64,000 nt of DNA from Taudactylus pleione. Its lineage: Eukaryota > Chordata > Amphibia > Anura > Myobatrachidae. The position numbers were made by a program, and so were the translations under genes. Position 1 is the first letter of the stretch, and each line of letters begins with the position of its first letter. This document shows, one piece after another, positions 58,131-64,000 of the stretch. Below the pieces are notes generated by a model. It was not told the DNA's origin. It saw only the letters and a program-made list of their open reading frames with translations, and searched no databases. The stretch lies in contig JAUIMM010000088.1 in assembly GCA_031769625.1 (NCBI GenBank), positions 6,153,501 through 6,217,500 of the forward strand. The letters run 5' to 3'.

Positions 58131-60140
58131 ATAATCCGGAATATTGATGCTGGTAAAGGGATGGATGTTACTATAACTGCTGTTGCTCAGTGCTGGGGGA
58201 AACACAACACTGAGGGAATGTGATAAGGGGCAGAGGTAAACAACTAACATTAATAGGATAGCACTGGGACAGTAAATACATACAGTAACTATGAAGGTGG
58301 ACATTACAATGAGGATAGCACAAAGAAATATAGCTATAGAAGGTATTCAAAGTAATAATTCGCAATGATACTTATCTTGTCTGTTCCCTCTCTGTCCCTG
58401 TGCATCTGCACATGTGTAACTTCTTCCCACACGTACACTGCCCCCTCCCCTTCTACCTGCCTTTATATCGCTCCTGTTGTCTCCCCACCCCCTAACCTGA
58501 CAACGCTGCCCCTACTGGTCAGTATGCCTTCCTATGTGTTATACTACGCCTTAGCCCGTCCCCACCGTTATCGCCCCGCTGGCCCGTGGGCCACCTCGCG
58601 CCCCTCCCCCTTACAGGGCTGCGGCGCCATTATGGCATCCTCCGGTTTTATAAGGAACTTATACTCCTCTGACAGAGGAGGTGATTTCTATAACCAGAGG
58701 ATTATCATTTCAGGGAGTGGACGATATTAGTAGAGCCTGTTCTTTAGGACACATAAAGGAGATGGACTTATTCAGTGGTTCCGTATTTAATCTCATTGTG
58801 CCCCGATTGTGCTTCTTTATCTCCACTTACTTTGTATAATTGTATTCATCTTATGCAACATAAGTGTATCTGTGTGTTGCTATTGCATTTTATTTGACTC
58901 ATTGTTATTTTAAGACATTTTCAAAATTGGAAACATTGTGGTCACTTGATCAAACTAGTGCTCCACCTTTTCTTTCTGATATACTTAATTGTGTTTAGTA
59001 TTGCATGTCTATATTTTAGTAGATTTACCATTTGTGTGTTGTGATACATCTTACATTCTTATGTTATTGCTTTAGTGTTTCCCAAGGGGGAACAAAACAA
59101 TATTTTCTTCCAATACTGTATTATATATTTCTTTAATCTCTTAACCTCTGCCCTTTCCTTTGTGTGTAGTGTACTGCAATACAGTAACATGCCTCAGTCC
59201 ACTCATCAATAAAATATGTGCTTTAAAGTGTGTTAATCTATTTTTTGCTGCGCAAACTGTTAAATTAAGGGGCTAATGCATAATGAGACTCCTATGACAG
59301 TTTGTATAATGATAAATCATACTCGCCTGCTCTACCGGATTGTCCAGGAGACTCCCAAATTTGTGGTAGTACTAGTGAAGTGAGCAGGATGGGTCCACAG
59401 AGAGGGGGTGGGGGCCTTTATGTCATGGTTCTATGATAATAGTGTCATTTTGGCTCAGAGCCTTCTTGATGGACCCGTAATTCACTGCATTATACCACAA
59501 CAATGCGGGATCTAGTGATGGAAAGAACCCGGCCTGCCTCCACCACCAGTTGGCTTCATCCTTTCTCTGCGATTCTCCCAGAGGAGAGAACTCAAAAGTA
59601 GGCAAGTATGCATTTAATCAGGGCCGTAGAGAGCGGGGTGAGATCAGTACGATCGCTCTCCCCCGTACATCATGCAGACAGTGGAGACTACTGCTGGTCA
59701 GTGGCAGCAGTTTCCCGGGACCCGCCTGTCACAGCGCAGCCGAATCTTGCAGATATTTACCAGGTCCGGAGGTGTTGGGGTCCTTGCCGGCAAAGGACTG
59801 CCGGCAGGAATCCTCTGGCACCTGCTGTCAGTGCCTCTCCCTCCTCTCCTCCGGTGGCTACTGCATGCAGATGGCCGTAGCTTCCAAAGGAGCCTGCACA
59901 CCGCTCTGTTTAAGATTTAAAGGGCCAGGCACTGTATAGGGGAGATCTGATTGGTGCCAAATTTGAACCTGGATCTATATTAGAAAGTTCCTGGGAGCAC
60001 TCCACTGCCAGAGTATAGGCTCATATCTTGCTCCAGCATACCTGACCTTGTAGCATACCTGACCTTGTGCTATTGTCTAACTGTTCCTGACCTTGGCTAT
60101 TCTTTGTGACCTATTTCCATCTGATGTCCTGGTATCAGTG
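58131..60140. other. Intergenic DNA, possible hAT-MITE remnants
   Basis: A CAGGGCCGTAGAGAGCGGGG start at 59619 resembles the hAT MITE ends, but no partner or target duplication was found. Short C-rich frames near 58400-58730 and 59550-59940 are not convincing exons. Confidence 0.4.
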
Positions 60141-61170
60141 GCTTAACTTCATTGCAGTTACCTGGAGGCAAGATAAATGTTGGTGCCGCCGACACACACA
60201 AATTTAAAAGTGCTACCCGAAAAAGAAAAAATTATATATATATATATGTCTGTGTGTAGCCCTGGAGGTGTATTTGATCTATCTTATTATTACACGATTT
60301 CTATACTATCTTGCTCTTTAAATTTATCATAAATGAGTGCTAAAAAATATATCACTTTCTTCAAATGTGGATATGGAATTCCCCCCCCCCCTTTCCTCCA
60401 GCACCTACCCCACCCCCATAGGGCTTACACTCACTATAATCTTATTCAGCCACTGCTTATCTGCTGGCTGCTCTCCCAACTCCCGTCCACTGCCCACAGT
60501 GACAGCTGCTGCGCTGAGTCCCGTCCACTTCCCACAGTGACAGCCACTGCTCTGTCCTCTCTATGTACACTCGGCCGCACTGTCTCCTGGCTCCTCAGTA
60601 GAGCAGGTTCAGAGTCGCAGTCACATGTTAAGTGACGTCCGCGACCAGAGCATAGAGTCCAAGTCACGGAGGAGGAGCGCTGCTGATTCTGATCAGCAGG
60701 GGCAGATTGGGATCTAAAAAAGCCCAAGAATTTTATGGAAGCATCCCTAATGGGGGCGGGGACTGTAGAGGTGGTGGGGTCTGTTGAGGGAGCAGGATCC
60801 CTCCTCATAGGGTTCTGAGTTGGATGCCGTTGCGGCTTTCCTTGCATCTTTTGCGGCAGTTGCATCTGCGACTTTAGGCCAATGCCACTATGATGCTCTT
60901 CCCTGATGTACATTCAAATGTGTATAGACTGAGATGCCTATCTGCAGTCTACAGAGGCTGCAATAATGCTTTGTAGTCTTTAGATGCCACCGTCGCTCGG
61001 ACCATTAAAACTTCCACTAACCTTATGCTAGGTGCATATCACCCGTCTGAGTATAGCCTCCAATGTGAGCAATTCAGCGTCTCTGTACTGTACACAAGCA
61101 ATGTCATCAACACACCCACAATTCCTTACATCTGCGCCTGCTTAGCCAAACCCCCTGTAACCGCCTAGGA
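60141..61170. other. Intergenic DNA
   Basis: TA and C microsatellite tracts (60233-60246, 60380-60393). A CAGGGGCAGATTGGGATC stretch near 60698 is reminiscent of a hAT end. No gene. Confidence 0.45.
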
Positions 61171-61263
61171 ATGCCAAAAACACATTTCTATGTGCATGTG
61201 TCTGTATCTGCACTGCAACGCTGTACGAAGCATGCATGGTTCAACTCAGCCGCATTCACAGAC

Positions 61264-61615
61264 GAAAAACATTGTACAGGAAAAAAATAAACACATTGGC
61301 CTCCACAGGAAAAAAAGAAATACATTGGCCCACACAGGAAAAAAGAAATACATTGGCCCACACAGAAAACAATAAAACGCATTGGCCCCCACGGGGAAAA
61401 AAACAAACACATTGACCTCAACAGGAAAAAAACAACAACACATATTGGCCCCCACAGAAAACAAACACATTGGCCCCCACAAGAAAAAATAAAACATGTT
61501 GGCCCCCACAGGAAAAAAAACAAAACACATTGACCCCAATAGGAAATAAAAAAGCCCTTTGGCCCCACAGGAAAATATATACAATATTTGGCCCCCACAG
61601 AAAAAAAAATAAAAC
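61264..61615. repeat. Minisatellite, CATTGGCCC-CACA(G)GAAAAAA unit
   Basis: About 11 copies of 28-36 bp. Minus-strand frames (Phe/Trp/Gly-rich) are repeat translations. Confidence 0.92.
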
Positions 61616-61639
61616 AAGCAAACTGGCCTGGATAGTCTG

Positions 61640-61880
61640 GATAACGTATGTCCCTGGGTTGGGGGGGGGGCATGGGAGGTAGGGTAGGGAGTCTATGTCC
61701 CTAGCTATGGGGGTCATAGGGTGCATAGTGTTTGTAACTGGGGCTGGGTGGTGTGGTGGTCTGTCTACGTCTCTGGGGCCAGGAAGGGGGCAGGTAGTGT
61801 ATGTCCCTGAGCTGGGGGGTACAGTATATAGGTGGCTGGGTAGTAGGTATGTTCTGTAGGCGGGCAGAGCCAGCACTTGG
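61640..61880. repeat. Minisatellite, TATGTCCCTGAGCTGGGGGG-type
   Basis: About four degenerate copies of roughly 55-60 bp, lying between two other minisatellites. Confidence 0.65.
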
Positions 61881-61914
61881 TTTACCAGCTCCATACACCC
61901 CGAGGCCGCTGGGG

Positions 61915-62940
61915 GAAGAATGGGAGTAGTAGAAGTGGGAAACGGGGGCAGGATAGGAGGAGGAGTGGGAAGCAGGGGACAGGATAGGAGGAGTAGTGAG
62001 AAGTAGGGGGCAGGATGGGAGGAGTAGTGGGAATCAGGGGGGCAGGATAGGAGGAATAGTGGGAAGCAGGGGGCAGGATAGGAGTAGTGGGAAGCAGGGG
62101 ACAGGACAGGAGGAGTAGTGGGAAGTAGGGGGCAGGATGGGAGGAGTAGTGGGAAGTAGGGGGCAGGTTGGGAGGAGTAGTGGGAAGCAGGGGGGCAGGA
62201 TGAGGAGTAGTGGGAAGCAGGGGGCAGGATATGAGAAGTAGTGGGAAGCAGGTGACAGGATAGGAGGAGTAGTGGGAGGATGGGAGGAGCAGTGGGAAGT
62301 AGGATAGGAGTAGTAGTGGGATGGGAGGCATAGTGGGAAGTAGGGGGCAGGATGGGAGGAGGAGTGGGAAGTATGGGATAGGATGGGAGGAGTAGTGGGA
62401 AGCAGGGGGCAGGATAGGAGTAGTAGTGGGAAGAAGGGGACAGGATGGGAGTAGTAGTGGGAAGCAGGTGACAGGATAGGAGGAGTAGTGGGAAGTACGG
62501 GTAAGGATCGGAGGAGTAGTGGGAAGCAAGGGACAGGATAGGAGGAGTAGTGGGAAGCAGCGGGCAGGATAGGAGAAGTAGTGGGAAGTAGGGGGCAGGA
62601 TAGGAGGAGTGGTTGGAAGTAGTGGGCAGGATAGGAGGAGTAGTGGGAAGCAGGGGGCAGGAGAGGAGTAGTAGTGGGAAGCAAGGGACAGGATAGGAGG
62701 AGTAGTGGGAAGCAGGGGGTAAGATAGGAGAAGTAGTGGGAAGCAGGGGGCAGGATGGGAGGAGTAGTAGGAAGTAGGGGGCAGGATGGGAGGAGTAGGG
62801 GGAAGTAGTGGGCAAGATGGGAGGAGTAGTGGGAAGTAGGGGGCTGGATGGGAGGAGTAGTGGGAAGTAGTGGGCAGGATGGGAGGAGTAGTGGGAAGCA
62901 AAGGGCAGGATGGGAGGAGTAGTGGGAAGCAGGTGACAGA
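61915..62940. repeat. 30-bp minisatellite, about 34 copies
   Basis: Unit GGGCAGGATGGGAGGAGTAG followed by TGGGAAGTAG, with substitutions and a few indels. Because 30 is a multiple of three, several minus-strand frames remain open (465, 363 and 216 aa of Pro/Leu/Ser repeats such as LLPTTPPILP). They have no other protein-like property. Confidence 0.96.
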
Positions 62941-63640
62941 CATTGAAAAAGAACGGGGATAAGTTTTCACCATGTTTTACATGGCGAAAAAAAGTGCATA
63001 ATTGGGATTTAGGGGTGCAGGCTTAAAAAAAATAGCCTGCACCCCTGGGAATAGCCCCTAAAAATGAACTGTGTCAAACAAAAAAAAAAATAGGGACACC
63101 CTAAAAATATTATTTTAAATTTAGGGTTAATAAAAATAAATATGGGGAACAAGTTTTTAAATAACGAAGTGAATTCTGGGAGAATGCGGAAGGTGTTTAA
63201 AAGAATGCGGGTGGTAGCGGCAGGTGCATTTTTCAAGAATTTTCAAAATGCACTTTAGGGACTTAAAAATAAGCTTGCACCCATTTTCATGTACCCCACA
63301 TTTGATAGGCATAGTGTTTTTTTGCCTCCAAAAAACCTAAGTTCTATTCTTCATCACTTCTTCAAAGTCGGGAAAAAACACCTGCCGCAGCTATTTAAAA
63401 TCCCTAATTACCTTCTGCAGGGAAAAACGGGGGTACCCACAGTGATTCCCTATGTCAGGATATCATTAGGGGGGTCCTAGGATGAATTCCCAAAAATTCC
63501 TTATTTTTCCCGATACTTACCTTTCCGCCGTGTCCCGTTTTTGCTGCTTTCTAATTGAATACAGGGGCAAAGCGGGCATGCGCCTGATACTTTATCCCCG
63601 TAAAACCTCCGATGTGGAGCGAAAAGTCCAGCACGGACTT
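62941..63640. other. Intergenic DNA
   Basis: AT-rich with A-runs. Short frames without similarity. Confidence 0.5.
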
Positions 63641-64000
63641 TTCACTCCCAAATTGAATATGGCCTCTAGACTACCGCAATGCCCTCTACCTTTGTCTCCC
63701 AGCAAAAGAATTGCACTGCTTGCAGATGGTACAAAATGCAGCTGCCAGGCTATTAACCAACCAGCCCCATTCCAGCCACATAACACCTATTCTCTACTCC
63801 CTTCACTGGCTGCCTGTAAGATGGAGAATCGTTTTCAAGATTGGCTTACTAACTTTCAAAGCCCTACATGACTAAGGCCCAAAGAACTTGAAGCAGCATC
63901 TGATCCCTTACTGTCCTACTGGATTATTACAATCTGTTGCTGAAGGACTATTAACAGAATATTCCGGAATCAGCTTTGTGTCTCCGACTCTATGAAACTC
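63641..64000 (+). mobile_element. L2/CR1-type LINE ORF2 C-terminal part, runs off the end
   Basis: Across frames the plus strand gives a QMVQNAAARLLTN-like segment, PILYSLHWLPV-like sequence around 63785-63815, then WRIVFKIGLLTFKALHD-like text and TPYCPTRSL-like remnants: the classic end of L2/CR1 reverse-transcriptase ORFs. Frameshifts and stops make it a dead copy. The 129-aa frame at 63482-63871 crosses its border and is chance. Confidence 0.75.

Noticed and set aside
61418..62973. Minus-strand open frames of 465, 363 and 216 aa
   Set aside because: They translate a 30-bp minisatellite in three frames; length is a by-product of a unit divisible by three.

Overview
The window is vertebrate nuclear DNA, most likely from a large-genome frog (anuran). 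It holds one four-exon gene with GT-AG introns, an AQP2-type aquaporin on the minus strand at 39.7-42.8 kb. Its C-terminal phosphorylation site falls at Ser255, the position I recall for tree-frog AQP-h3. Nearly everything else is layered transposable-element DNA, microsatellites and minisatellites. The repeat families look frog-like to me, but the species call is from memory and inference. I saw no bacterial genes, CRISPR arrays, rRNA or tRNA genes.

Layout: 0-6.2 kb is AT-rich intergenic DNA with antisense L2/CR1-type LINE 3' ends and a 232-bp direct repeat. At 6.2-12.05 kb lies a nearly complete hAT DNA transposon (TIRs, perfect 8-bp target duplication, repetitive leader, broken BED-finger transposase). 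It carries a nested GC-rich element built from about ten consecutive hairpins. 12.05-19.5 kb is decayed sequence, possibly retroviral, split by a 1.87-kb non-autonomous hAT element with a C-rich minisatellite. 20.3-33.4 kb is intergenic DNA with MITEs and two more poly-hairpin copies. At 33.4-37.1 kb an L1-type LINE is split by a solo LTR and a hAT MITE, each with a readable target duplication. 37.2-38.2 kb has a LINE tail and the best-preserved poly-hairpin copy.

After the aquaporin, 42.8-64 kb is again repeats. A 1.7-kb element bounded by direct repeats contains a convincing hammerhead-ribozyme core (48.6 kb). A second hAT element has a minisatellite related to the one at 17 kb. A second hammerhead-like core lies at 53.2 kb. 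Then come a decayed SGNH-hydrolase fragment of the kind carried by Ngaro-type retroelements, three abutting minisatellites at 61.2-62.9 kb, and an L2/CR1 fragment running off the end.

The only intact host protein should be a vasotocin-regulated water channel. The most unusual signals are (i) the poly-hairpin family, whose hairpin arms differ between copies by paired compensatory changes, and (ii) hammerhead-type ribozyme cores with a minimal palindromic stem III. All calls are by eye, without database searches; element superfamilies were assigned from TIR/TSD structure and recognisable protein motifs.
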